Below, one piece after another: positions 23,090 through 32,800 of a stretch of DNA of 33,926 nucleotides. The DNA is from Streptomyces sp. DI166 (GTDB lineage: Bacteria > Actinomycetota > Actinomycetes > Streptomycetales > Streptomycetaceae), in the NCBI RefSeq assembly GCF_900091315.1, contig NZ_FLSP01000090.1, forward strand, positions 1-33,926. Reading direction: 5' to 3'. A model generated the notes under the pieces. The model was not told the origin of the DNA, ran no database searches, and was given only the letters and a program-made list of their open reading frames with translations. Both the position numbers and the translations under genes were made by a program. Each line of letters opens with the position of its first letter. The first letter of the stretch is position 1.

Positions 23090-24748
23090 ATGAGTGTGGA
23101 CACCAGAACACCCCGCACACCCACGGGGGACCGCTCGTCGGGATTCGACGACGCTCCCGCGCTGAGCATGGTGAAGGTGCCGAGCGATCCGGCGCAGATC
23201 ATCGTCAATCACGCCAGCTTCCGCGTGCAGTTGGGCGCGTCGACGAGGCGCAGCCAATCGCCGCGGATCGCACGGCACTTGAGCGCCGCCCAGGACACCG
23301 GCCGCGTCCCCGTGGCCGGCGCGTCGGCCGGCCGCCGCAGGCCCGTCGTCTGGAGCGGCCGGTCCGCGCCGGACGACACCGGCGCGCACCGGCTGCTCCA
23401 GGCCGTGCGGGGCGCCGGGGTCGGCCATCCGGAGGAACCGGCGGCCGACGCGGGCGCCACCCAGGTCATCCCGCGCGTCGACGTGGGCGGCGGCTTCGGC
23501 GGGGACGGCTACGACGACCTCGCCCAGACCGTCGAGACGCCCGTCGTCGGCGCCCAGCGCACCGCGCCGGACGACACCGGCACCCGGCTGCTGCCCGACA
23601 TGCGCCAGGTCGGCAGCGCCTACGACGAGGACCTCGGCTACGAGCAGTACGGCGAGGACCGGTACGCGGACCGCTACGGCGAGGACCGGTACGCGGAGCC
23701 GGAGGAGGAGCCGCGGAGCAGGCGGCACTCCGACGACCCGGCGCGGCACGCCTACTACCCCGGCCGCCGGATGAACCTCGGCGTCGTCCTGCTGCCGCTG
23801 CGCATCTTCCTCGGCTTCATCTCCATCTACGCCGGCATGGGCAAGCTGTGCGACCCCGTCTACTTCGACGGCGGCAAGCGCGGCTCGATGGTCAAGTGGC
23901 TCAACACCCTGCATCCGTGGGAAGTCGCCGAGCCGTTGCGCCAGTTCGCCCTGGCGCACCCGGTCGGCTCCGGCCTGGTGATCGCCTTCCTCCAGGTGCT
24001 GGTGGGCGTCCTGACGGTGCTGGGCTGCTGGCAGCGGGTCGCCGCCGTGTTCGGCGCGCTGCTCTCGGCGGCGCTGCTGGTCACCGTCAGCTGGAAGAGC
24101 GTCCCGGTCTACGACGCGCCCGACATCATCTACCTCGCCGCCTGGTCCCCGCTGATCATCGCGGGGGCGCCCGTCTACTCCGTCGACGGGCGGCTCGCGG
24201 GCAGCGCCTGGCGGCGCCTGGGACCGCGCGCCGACATCTGGGACCTGCGCCGGTACGTACTGCGCCGCGGCGCGCTGATCACCGTGATCGTCACCGGTCT
24301 GACCCTGCTGATCGGCTCGCTCCTCGGCGGCGCCGTCCGCGACGCCGACCGGGTGGTCGTCCCCGGCCCCGGCGAGGCCCCGCGCAACCAGCTCCCCGGC
24401 TCCCCGCTTCCCTCGGAGCCCGGCAAGCGCGAGAAGCGCACCCCGGCGGCCTCCGGATCGCCGACGCAGGGCGCCACCTCGGCGGCCCCGACGCCCGGCG
24501 CGGCGGCGACCCCGGGTGCCACCCAGGGCACCACCACGGCGGGCACGCCCAGCCAGACCCAGGGTGCCACCGGCGGCGGTCAGGCCCCGCCGCAGCAGAC
24601 GGCCCCGGCACAGCAGGCGCCCGCCACCAGCGCGGGCCCGACCTCGGGCGGCACCACCGGCGGCGGCGACAGCACGCCGGGCGGCACGGGAGGCAGCGGA
24701 GGATCCACCTCCGGTGAGCCGGGCCTCGTGGGCGGCCTGTTGGGGTAG
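23090..24748 (+). CDS. DoxX family membrane protein with disordered ends
   Basis: The 552-aa protein has a hydrophilic N-terminus (1-225) with repeats YGEDRYAD/YGEDRYAE at 187-202, a DoxX-type membrane domain with five hydrophobic segments (about 229-250, 293-312, 316-335, 343-362, 393-413; start LPLRIFLGFISIYAGMGKL), and a 130-residue Pro/Ala/Gly/Thr tail with many TQGAT repeats. DoxX proteins act in thiol or sulphur redox at the membrane, but the exact role here is unknown. The tail is likely outside or in the wall layer. ATG 23090 lacks a clear SD; TAACGT at 23066 could be the -10. Confidence 0.85.
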   Translation: MSVDTRTPRTPTGDRSSGFDDAPALSMVKVPSDPAQIIVNHASFRVQLGASTRRSQSPRIARHLSAAQDTGRVPVAGASAGRRRPVVWSGRSAPDDTGAHRLLQAVRGAGVGHPEEPAADAGATQVIPRVDVGGGFGGDGYDDLAQTVETPVVGAQRTAPDDTGTRLLPDMRQVGSAYDEDLGYEQYGEDRYADRYGEDRYAEPEEEPRSRRHSDDPARHAYYPGRRMNLGVVLLPLRIFLGFISIYAGMGKLCDPVYFDGGKRGSMVKWLNTLHPWEVAEPLRQFALAHPVGSGLVIAFLQVLVGVLTVLGCWQRVAAVFGALLSAALLVTVSWKSVPVYDAPDIIYLAAWSPLIIAGAPVYSVDGRLAGSAWRRLGPRADIWDLRRYVLRRGALITVIVTGLTLLIGSLLGGAVRDADRVVVPGPGEAPRNQLPGSPLPSEPGKREKRTPAASGSPTQGATSAAPTPGAAATPGATQGTTTAGTPSQTQGATGGGQAPPQQTAPAQQAPATSAGPTSGGTTGGGDSTPGGTGGSGGSTSGEPGLVGGLLG

Positions 24749-24806
24749 ACGGGCCGGTGGGCGGGATCCTGGGTTAGCCCACCGGCGGAAGTCCTCGAAC
24801 CCAATG

Positions 24807-24842
24807 AACCCCGCACCCTTCTCAGGGGCGCGGGGTTCTTGT
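24807..24842. terminator. terminator between DoxX and nucleotidyltransferase genes
   Basis: GAACCCCGC and GCGGGGTTC pair, with an inner CCCT/AGGG stem, followed by TTGTTCTTG. It lies between convergent genes. Confidence 0.85.
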
Positions 24843-24872
24843 TCTTGCCGTGCTGCTGGGATTCCTGTCGCC

Positions 24873-25601
24873 CTATCGGAGCGCGGACAGCTCCTTGGCG
24901 GCCTCGGTCAGGTCCTTGGCGGTGTCGATGGCACGCCAGTAGGCGCCTTGGGGGATCGGGAACCCGGCGAGCTTCAGCTCCCGGGCGAGCCTCGGGAACG
25001 TGGTCCGCTCGTGGTCCCCGCGCTCCGGGAGCAGTTCGGCGAACCCGGCGGAGAAGACGTAGACGCCCGCGTTGATCTCGTACGTCGTGGGCGGGGCCTC
25101 GATGAAGTCGGTGACGTGTCCGAAGCCGTCCGTCTGCACGGCGCCCCAGGGGATGCGGGGCCGGGCCAGCGCGAGGGTCGCCACGGCGTCCCGCTCGGTG
25201 TGGAAGTCGGCCATGTCGCGCAGCGAGAAACGGGTCCAGATGTCGCCGTTGGTGGCGTACCAGGGGCGGTCGGGGTGCGGCAGGTGCGCGGCGGCGTACT
25301 TGAGGCCTCCGCCGCGGCCGAGGGGCTCGGTCTCCACGACGGTGGTGACCCGCACGGGGAGGTCCGCCCGGTCCAGCCAGTCCTTCAGTACGTCGGCGAG
25401 GTGGCCGCAGCTGACGACGACATCGGTGACGCCCTCTTCCGCGAGCCAGGCGAGCTGGTGGCCGATGATCGGCGTGCCTGTGCCGGGGATCTCGACCATC
25501 GGCTTGGGACGGTCGTCGGTGTAGGGGCGCAGTCGTGAGCCTTGGCCGCCGGCGAGGATGACGGCTTGGGTGGGGCGGGCGGCGGCACGGGGATCGGTCA
25601 T
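24873..25601 (-). CDS. sugar-phosphate nucleotidyltransferase
   Basis: A 242-aa protein with the nucleotide-binding signature AVILAGGQGSRLRPYTDDRP and PKPMVEIPG (about 13-40), and the metal-binding NGDIW motif (about 118-122). This is the RmlA/GlmU-N-type fold that makes NDP-sugars from sugar-1-phosphate and NTP. Substrate is not evident, and no sugar-modifying genes are adjacent. The ATG at 25601 is upstream of TQAVILAGG by 11 residues. The gene is SCO4238-like by its position in the conserved order; this is from memory of that region. Confidence 0.85.
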   Translation of the reverse strand: MTDPRAAARPTQAVILAGGQGSRLRPYTDDRPKPMVEIPGTGTPIIGHQLAWLAEEGVTDVVVSCGHLADVLKDWLDRADLPVRVTTVVETEPLGRGGGLKYAAAHLPHPDRPWYATNGDIWTRFSLRDMADFHTERDAVATLALARPRIPWGAVQTDGFGHVTDFIEAPPTTYEINAGVYVFSAGFAELLPERGDHERTTFPRLARELKLAGFPIPQGAYWRAIDTAKDLTEAAKELSALR

Positions 25602-25639
25602 GTGCGGAACCTTATGCGCCGCGGGTTGCAGGGGGGTGT

Positions 25640-25800
25640 CAGGGGTGGGTGGGCCAGGTTTGTGGGGGTGTCTTAGGCATGTCGCGGGCTGCGGGCCGGT
25701 GGGGGCTGGTCGCGCCCAGGCGGCGGAGCCGCATGTCGGGTACAGCCCCGCGCCCCTGGGGGCGGGCCTGCTGCCGCCCCCGGCACACGCCCGAGACCCC
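25640..25800. repeat. dispersed streptomycete intergenic repeat (REP-like)
   Basis: The text GGCGGAGCCGCATGTCGGG followed by ACAGCCCCGCGCCCCTGGGG resembles a repeat found between many Streptomyces genes; CCCCTGGGGG and flanking G/C tracts can fold. Open frames on it are not genes. The call rests on recall of that repeat and cannot be verified here. Confidence 0.5.
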
Positions 25801-25847
25801 GGTGGCCCGGGTGGGGCCGGGGCCGGGGTCGGGGGGCCGTCTGGGCA

Positions 25848-26300
25848 TCAGCGTGCGGCGTTGGCGACTCCTGTGGCGAAGGCCGTGTCGCAGACCGGGC
25901 GGGCGTAGGACTGGGCGCGGGTCGGGCCGTAGACGCGGACCGCCGCACGGCCGAGGGCGCGGGCGATGGAGGCGCAGTGGCGGGCGAGCGACGGGCGCTC
26001 GTGGACGGCCTGCTGGAGGTGGGTGAGCGCGACGCCCGGGTTCTTCCGGGTCAGCTCGGCGATGAGCTGATCGCGCAGCACGTGCTGGGGGGCGCGGGAG
26101 ACGGAGCCGGGCTTGGCGTCCGAGACCGACGCGTCCGATGCCGTGAGCACCGAGTCGGAGGTCCCCGACCAGTCGACCCGGGTGACCGCGAGGGTCCCGG
26201 AGAGCACCAGGACGACGGGCAGGACGAGGGCGAGTGAGCGGCCGATCCGGCGGGCGGGGCCCCGGCCGCGTCGCGTCTGTTGGTTAGTGGAGTGCTTCAC
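25848..26300 (-). CDS. small membrane-anchored protein, unrecognised
   Basis: The 150-aa protein has a basic N-terminus, one hydrophobic segment (about 23-40, LALVLPVVLVLSGTLAV), a Ser/Asp-rich linker and a helical C-terminal domain with two cysteines (LARHCASIARALG and ARPVCDTAFATG). It is probably anchored with the helical part outside. I recognise no family. GTG 26300 has TACCCT 7 nt upstream and no SD: leaderless. Confidence 0.75.
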   Translation of the reverse strand: MKHSTNQQTRRGRGPARRIGRSLALVLPVVLVLSGTLAVTRVDWSGTSDSVLTASDASVSDAKPGSVSRAPQHVLRDQLIAELTRKNPGVALTHLQQAVHERPSLARHCASIARALGRAAVRVYGPTRAQSYARPVCDTAFATGVANAAR

Positions 26301-26307
26301 GCGAGTG

Positions 26308-26313
26308 AGGGTA
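26308..26313 (-). promoter_or_regulatory. -10 box TACCCT for a leaderless mRNA
   Basis: On the minus strand TACCCT ends 7 nt before GTG 26300, the same arrangement as before cysS and the methyltransferase gene. Confidence 0.5.
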
Positions 26314-26437
26314 GCGCCCGGTAATGATTTGGCGACATTTAGTCACCGGTTCGGGGGATGAAGAGATGCCTCTTTTTGGGTAAGGGGTTGACGCGCACTG
26401 CTCGAAACGCCCCGATTGCCGGGGTATTTGTCGACAG

Positions 26438-26475
26438 CGAGAAGGGCCCCGCAGCGGTCTGCGGGGCCCTTCTCG
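26438..26475 (-). terminator. terminator of msiK
   Basis: A perfect 17-bp stem (CGAGAAGGGCCCCGCAG and its complement) with a CGGT loop, 30 bp beyond the msiK stop. Confidence 0.9.
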
Positions 26476-26505
26476 TCAACCTGGGTGATTCACCCGGTTC
26501 GTGAC

Positions 26506-27633
<1,128 letters not shown>

Positions 27634-27725
27634 GGTGAATGGGCCCCCTTCTACCGGCAGGAACGTGCCGGACGATCCGTTGTAGGAAGGTGGTGGTGTA
27701 GTCCATGCGAGTGGACTGACCTCGG

Positions 27726-27755
27726 ACGGTACCTGGCGTTCACCTGGTCTGTCAG
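27726..27755 (-). promoter_or_regulatory. candidate msiK promoter
   Basis: CTGACA (27755-27750) and TACCGT (27731-27726), 18-bp spacer, on the minus strand, about 90 bp before the start codon. The small palindrome GTCCAnnnnnnTGGAC lies between promoter and gene. Confidence 0.4.
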
Positions 27756-27813
27756 CACCTGGACCCCTGTGAACTTCGCGGAAATTTTCGACAGGGGCAC
27801 GCCGGGACCTGGG

Positions 27814-27819
27814 TACACT
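27814..27819 (+). promoter_or_regulatory. -10 box of the tRNA-Thr gene
   Basis: TACACT lies 20 nt before the tRNA 5' end; TCGACA further upstream (27788-27793) is a weak -35 at a long 20-bp spacing. Confidence 0.4.
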
Positions 27820-27839
27820 GCACGGGCACGCACGTGCGC

Positions 27840-27913
27840 GCCTCCTTAGCTCAGCTGGTCAGAGCGCCGCTCTTGTAAAGCGAAGGTCGTCGGTTCGAAT
27901 CCGACAGGGGGCT
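27840..27913 (+). tRNA. tRNA-Thr (anticodon UGU)
   Basis: A 74-nt cloverleaf: acceptor GCCTCCT pairs with AGGGGGC, D-arm AGCTCAGCTGGTCAGAGC, anticodon loop CTTGTAA with TGT at positions 34-36, T-arm GTCGGTTCGAATCCGAC, discriminator T. The 3' CCA is not encoded. One C-A mismatch tops the anticodon stem. Confidence 0.95.
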
Positions 27914-27930
27914 CTTCTGCTGCCTGCGGC

Positions 27931-27962
27931 AACGCCCTCGTGACGGTCGTCACGGGGGCGTT
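27931..27962 (+). terminator. terminator of the tRNA gene
   Basis: A 14-bp stem (AACGCCCTCGTGAC with one G-T pair) and GGTC loop, 18 bp after the tRNA. Confidence 0.8.
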
Positions 27963-27971
27963 CGACTGCAA

Positions 27972-28007
27972 TCCCTGACGGCATTCCCGACGGAATTCCT
28001 GGCGGCA
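27972..28007. repeat. three degenerate 12-bp tandem units
   Basis: TCCCTGACGGCA, TTCCCGACGGAA and TTCCTGGCGGCA follow each other between the tRNA terminator and the VMAP gene. Units agree at 8-10 positions. Confidence 0.5.
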
Positions 28008-28127
28008 TCCGCGTCCGCGTTCCCTACGGCGGCTCTGCGCCGCTTTTCCGAGGGCCCTGCCCCGACACCCCCCGCCGCCGTACCCTGGTCCGCACAACGG
28101 AACCGCGCCGGCTGGGGAGGTCACGGG

Positions 28128-29600
28128 GTGAGAGGGCGCAGTCCGGAACGGGTTCGCAATGAGCTGCGGGTGGCCATCGTGGACGCGCTTCAGGAGTCGG
28201 CGACGGTGAAGCAGGCCACCAACCGGGAGTTATGGCGGGACATGCTCGCCGACGAGCTGGGGGCGCCGCTGGAGCCGTACGCCGGTGAGGGGGTGCGGCC
28301 CTGGCTGCTTCAGCTGGTCCGGACGTGCACGGACGTCGAGTACGGCGCGGCCTGTCTGGCGCGGTCGCTGGAGTACGTGGAGCAGGAGTCGGCGAGCGTC
28401 GCCGCGTTATGGCCCCTGGTGGACGAGTGGGAGGCCGTCGACTTCTTCGACAGCGCCGATCTCGACCATCTGCGGCCGGTGCTGGAGTCCCTGCGGCCCG
28501 CCGAACTGGCCTCGCTGGCGCGCCGGGCCAGCCGGTCCCGGGTGCAGGAGCTGCCCCGGTGGTGCCAGACCGGGTGGCAGGTCTTCCTGAGGCTGGCGGG
28601 GCAGAACACCCCGCCCGACGAACTGCCGCCCAGCATGGCCTTCGTCGCCCTGGCCGCCGACCGGCTGGTGGAGGAGGGGTCCGTCGACGCCGCCGCCGGG
28701 CTGCGCCGCTTCAACCGGAGCCAGGCCCAGCGGCTGGGGGTCGAGAACCTGCTCGCCGAGTGGCAGCACGCCGAGCTGCCCCAGCCCGCGCCCTCGGTGG
28801 TGCCCGCCTATCTGATGATCCAGTTCGAGCCCGACCGCAATGAGGACGGCTGTTTCTATCTCACGCACTGGCGGCAGTCCGACTCCACCGGCTGGCACCC
28901 CGTACGGGGGGAGACCGTCCGGCTGTGCCGGGAGGAGCTGGAGCAAGCCGTGGAGGGGCTGATCGAGGAGTCCGAGGCGCGCTGGGCCGAACTGCGTCAA
29001 CCGGTGATCCTTGAATTCATCCTGCCCTGGGAGCTTCTGAACGAGCCCGTCGAATGGTGGTCGAAGGAGTCCGGGCATCCGGACCCGACGCCGCTGGCGA
29101 TGGACTACCCCGTGCTGGTCCGCTCGCTGGAGCGGCTGCAGCGCGCTGCCTGGCACCGGCCCTGGCACGCCAAGTGGCGCCAGCTGAAGGAGCGGCCGGC
29201 CGACAGCCACCCGCACTGGAGCCGGCCCGAGCCGGACAAGGCGTACTTCTTCCATCTGGAGCGGGAGCTGAAGGAGGACGCGCACGCCGTCTGCCTGGTG
29301 CTCAGCGAGCCGCCGGGCGACGACTCGGGCACCGGGCGCCGTGAGGTGCTCGCCGGGCTGCGGGCCGGGGTGCCCGCGATGATCTGGCACCGCTCGGACT
29401 GCTCCGACCCCGCCTTCCAGGACGCCATCGGCGAGATCCTCCAGGACCGCGGGCTCGGCTCGCTCGCGGACCGGGTCGCCAGATGGCGCAGTGACGCGCT
29501 CGCCCTCGGGCCCGAGGAGTGGGACGCCCATGTCGGGCGTCATCTGGCCATCCTCCTGGACGACCCGGAGCGCAAACCAGGCCCCACAGGACCGGTGTAG
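28128..29600 (+). CDS. VMAP-C domain protein (vWA-MoxR-associated)
   Basis: The 490-aa protein starts at GTG 28128 behind GGGGAGG. Residues 1-95 form a helical N-terminal domain that could be an effector-associated domain. 100-225 is a helical middle domain. The C-terminal part (about 232-485) carries the VMAP-C pattern: LMIQFEPD, FILPWELLNEPVEWW, YPVLVRSLERL, HAVCLVLSEPPG and AGVPAMIWHRSDC. VMAP proteins pair with a vWA protein and a MoxR AAA+ ATPase in NTP-dependent systems thought to regulate effectors in conflict or differentiation. Here the vWA-like domain is in the next gene; no MoxR is in the window. No membrane segment is seen. The exact role is unknown. Confidence 0.82.
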   Translation: MRGRSPERVRNELRVAIVDALQESATVKQATNRELWRDMLADELGAPLEPYAGEGVRPWLLQLVRTCTDVEYGAACLARSLEYVEQESASVAALWPLVDEWEAVDFFDSADLDHLRPVLESLRPAELASLARRASRSRVQELPRWCQTGWQVFLRLAGQNTPPDELPPSMAFVALAADRLVEEGSVDAAAGLRRFNRSQAQRLGVENLLAEWQHAELPQPAPSVVPAYLMIQFEPDRNEDGCFYLTHWRQSDSTGWHPVRGETVRLCREELEQAVEGLIEESEARWAELRQPVILEFILPWELLNEPVEWWSKESGHPDPTPLAMDYPVLVRSLERLQRAAWHRPWHAKWRQLKERPADSHPHWSRPEPDKAYFFHLERELKEDAHAVCLVLSEPPGDDSGTGRREVLAGLRAGVPAMIWHRSDCSDPAFQDAIGEILQDRGLGSLADRVARWRSDALALGPEEWDAHVGRHLAILLDDPERKPGPTGPV

Positions 29601-29881
29601 TGGCCATGACTTCGCAGAGCGCGGCGCTGCGCACGGCCGGGCGCCTGTTCGCAAACGGCGGCTTCTTGTCGATACGCGCAAGAGAGTGGCAGACGGCCTT
29701 GTGCCCGGCAGGGGGCGGTGCCACGCTGGACGCGAGAAGAGCCCGCGTGCCCAACACCGCAGGGGGCCGTGCTTTATCCGCTGTTCCTTCGACCCTCGAT
29801 CGACTGTCCAGTTTGTCCTCTCACCCCCTGTGGCCTGCCGTCTTGCACCTTATGGAGACCACTGCCAAGGTGGGCACGTGG
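29601..29881. other. gene-start region of doubtful coding status
   Basis: The frame of the next gene is open back to 29519 (ATG 29606 follows the VMAP stop), but codon third positions lose their GC bias and rare codons appear, including TTA at 29774-29776, ATA, AGA and CTT. It is either leader DNA or a divergent N-terminus. Confidence 0.55.
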
Positions 29882-32800
29882 ATGTCACGCATGCCCTTGC
29901 CGGACGCTCCGAGAGCGCTTCATATGCAGTGTGACGATGTCCCACGAACAGCGGCGGAAGCGGCGGCTGACGAAGCGTCACTGGACGCCGTCCCGCACGC
30001 CCTGAGCGAACTGGCGCGCTCGTCCGCCGCGGACCCGCCGTCCGTACTGCTGGTGGTGGACGATCACGCGACGATGCGGGTGTGGCGGGAGACGGTCGAG
30101 AAGCTGACCGAGGACCTGTCCCGCGAGGAGCGCCTGGGCGAGATCAGCACCGTACGCCTGCTCAGTTCCGACGACACCGAGCCGGCCCGGATCCGGCTGG
30201 AGCATCTGCCGCCCTCGGCCTCCGAGCGGCGGGTGGTGCTGGTGCTGACGGACGGTCTGGCCGCGGGCTGGCGTTCGGACGCGGTACTGCCGCTGCTGCG
30301 CGAACTGGGCCGGACCGAACCGCTCGCCGTGCTGCATCTGCTGCCGCAGCACCTGTGGTCCCGCGCCGGACTCGATGTGCACCGGATGCGGTTCAGCTGC
30401 GTGCGCCCCTGGGCGCCCAACGACACCCTGCGCTGGGAACTGCGCACCTCCCCGCTGGAGGTCGTCGACGACCCGGACGCCCGTACCGGCGTGGTCCCGG
30501 TCCCGGTCCTGGAACCCACCGCGCGCTCCCTGTCCGGCTGGGTCCAGCTGGTCACCGGAGGCTCCGGCGACTGGGTGGAGATGCCGGGTGTCCGGGCCCG
30601 GGACTGGAAGCGCCGGGCGGACGCGGCACGGGCGCTGCCCTGGGTGCACGACGTACCGGACCCCGCCAGTGGCGTACCGCCCTGGGAGCGGGTCTCGGAC
30701 TTCCGGGCCGCCGCCTCCCCGACCGCGTTCGCCCTCGCCACCCGGCTGGCCGCGGCCCCCCTGACCCTGCCGGTGATGAACGCGGTGACCGCCTCCGTAC
30801 CGGGCGCCGGGCCCGCCCATCTGGCGGAGCTGCTGATGAGCGGTCTGGTGCGGCCCGCCGGGGCGGAGGCCGAGCGCGCCGCCGATGTGGCGTTCGTCTT
30901 CGGACCCAACATCCGCCAGGAGTTATTGGCACTGTCCCGGCGCCGCGACACCGCCCGGGTGCTGCACGACGTACGCGGGCTGCTGGTCGCGGAGGAACAG
31001 CCGGCCGGGCCCGGGACACCGGGCGCCGGGCCGGAGACCCCCCCGGCCGAGGAACCCGCCGAGGCCGACGACCTGCCCACGGTGACCCGCGCCAACGTCG
31101 CCTTCCTGCGCGTCGAGCTGGCCGCGCTGCGGGCGCTGTCCGGGAAGTTCCTCCCCAGAGCCGAGCGCTTGGCCCGTGCCCTGCGCGACTATGACCGGCT
31201 GAACTCCGTCAGCCTGCGCAAGGGCGGGGGCTCCCGCACGACTTCCCCCGCGAGTGACCGTCACGCCGCCGAGCCTGCCCCGTCGGGGGCCGGGACAACT
31301 TCAGAAGGAGCCACGGATATGACCGCCACACATACGCAGCCCGCGGTGGAAAGCGGGCGTTCGACGCCGCGTATCTGGGGCAACATTCCGCCGCGCAACC
31401 CCAATTTCACCGGGCGCGTGGACCTTCTCGAACGTCTGAGTGAGCGGCTGCGCGAGGGCACCACCACGGTGCTGCCCGAGGCGATCCACGGCATGGGCGG
31501 TGTGGGCAAGACCCAGCTCGCGATCGAGTACGCCTACCGGCACCAGTCCGAGTACGACATCGTCTGGTGGATCCCGGCCGAGCGTCCCGGCCAGATCGGC
31601 CAGGCCCTGGTGGAGCTGGCCCAGCGGCTCGGCCTGGTCACCAGCTCTGAGGCGAACATCGCCGGTCCCGCGGTGCGCGAGGCGCTGCGCGAGGGCCGGC
31701 CGTACGCCCGCTGGCTGCTGATCTTCGACAACGCGGACAACCCCGAGCGGGTGCGCGACTACTTCCCCACCGGGGGCAGCGGCACCATCCTCGTCACCTC
31801 CCGCAACCGGCGCTGGAGCGTGGTCGGACCCTCCCTCGAAGTCGATGTCTTCACCCGCGAGGAGAGCAAGGAGCTGCTGCGCCGCTCCGGGCCCGACGAC
31901 CTCGACGACGCCGAGGCGGACCGGCTCGCCGAGGCGCTCGGCGACCTGCCGCTGGCCCTGGAACAGGCGGCGGCCTGGCGGGCCGAGACAGGGATGCCGG
32001 TCTCGGAGTACCTGCGGCTGTTCGAGCACAAGCGGGCCGAGCTGCTGGACGTGTCGCCGCCGCCGGACTACCAGCTCCCCGTCGCCGCCGCGTGGAACGT
32101 GTCGCTGGACCACCTGGAGACCCGCAGCCTCACCGCGCTGAGGCTGCTCCAACTGTGCTCCTACTTCGCGCCCGACCCGATCTCCCGCTCCATCTTCTCC
32201 GGCCTCGGCGGTTCCACCATCGACCCCGAGCTGGACCGGGCGCTGAACGACCCGATGCGGCTGGCCCGCGCCATCCGCGAGATCAACCGGTACTCCCTCG
32301 CCCGGATCGACCACCGCACCAACTCGATCGAGATGCATCGCCTCGTGCAGGCCGTGCTGATCCACCGCATGACCCCCGAGGAACAGAAACGCATGCGCAA
32401 CGGGGCGCACACCCTCCTGGCCGCCGCCGACCCCAAGGGCCCCAACCAGGCCTCCAACTGGCCGCGTTACGCCGAGCTGTACGGCCATGTCATCGCCTCC
32501 GACGCGATCGAGTCCGACCAGCCGTGGGTGCGCGAACTGGTGATGAACGTGGCCCGGTACCTCTGGTACTGGGGCGACCACAAGGTGGCGCGGGAGTTCA
32601 CCGAGCAGGCGTGGCAGACCTGGCAGGCGCTGTTCGGCGAGGAGGACCAGCAGACCCGGCTGATGGGCTGGTGGCTCGGCTTCCTGTACCTGAAGGTCGG
32701 ACGCTACGACGACGCCTCCCGCCTGGTCGCGCAGTTGAAGGAGATCTACGCCCGCACCGCGCCCGAGGACCGGGAGGACACCCGGGAGGACGCGCTGGAG

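Noticed and set aside
25639..25848. 69-aa minus-strand frame
   Set aside because: It translates the intergenic repeat and is not a gene.
29491..30005. FxsA-type precursor peptide between the two large genes
   Set aside because: No small frame here ends in F-x-S-x-x; the frames that end at 29934 and 30005 have the wrong tails and poor starts.
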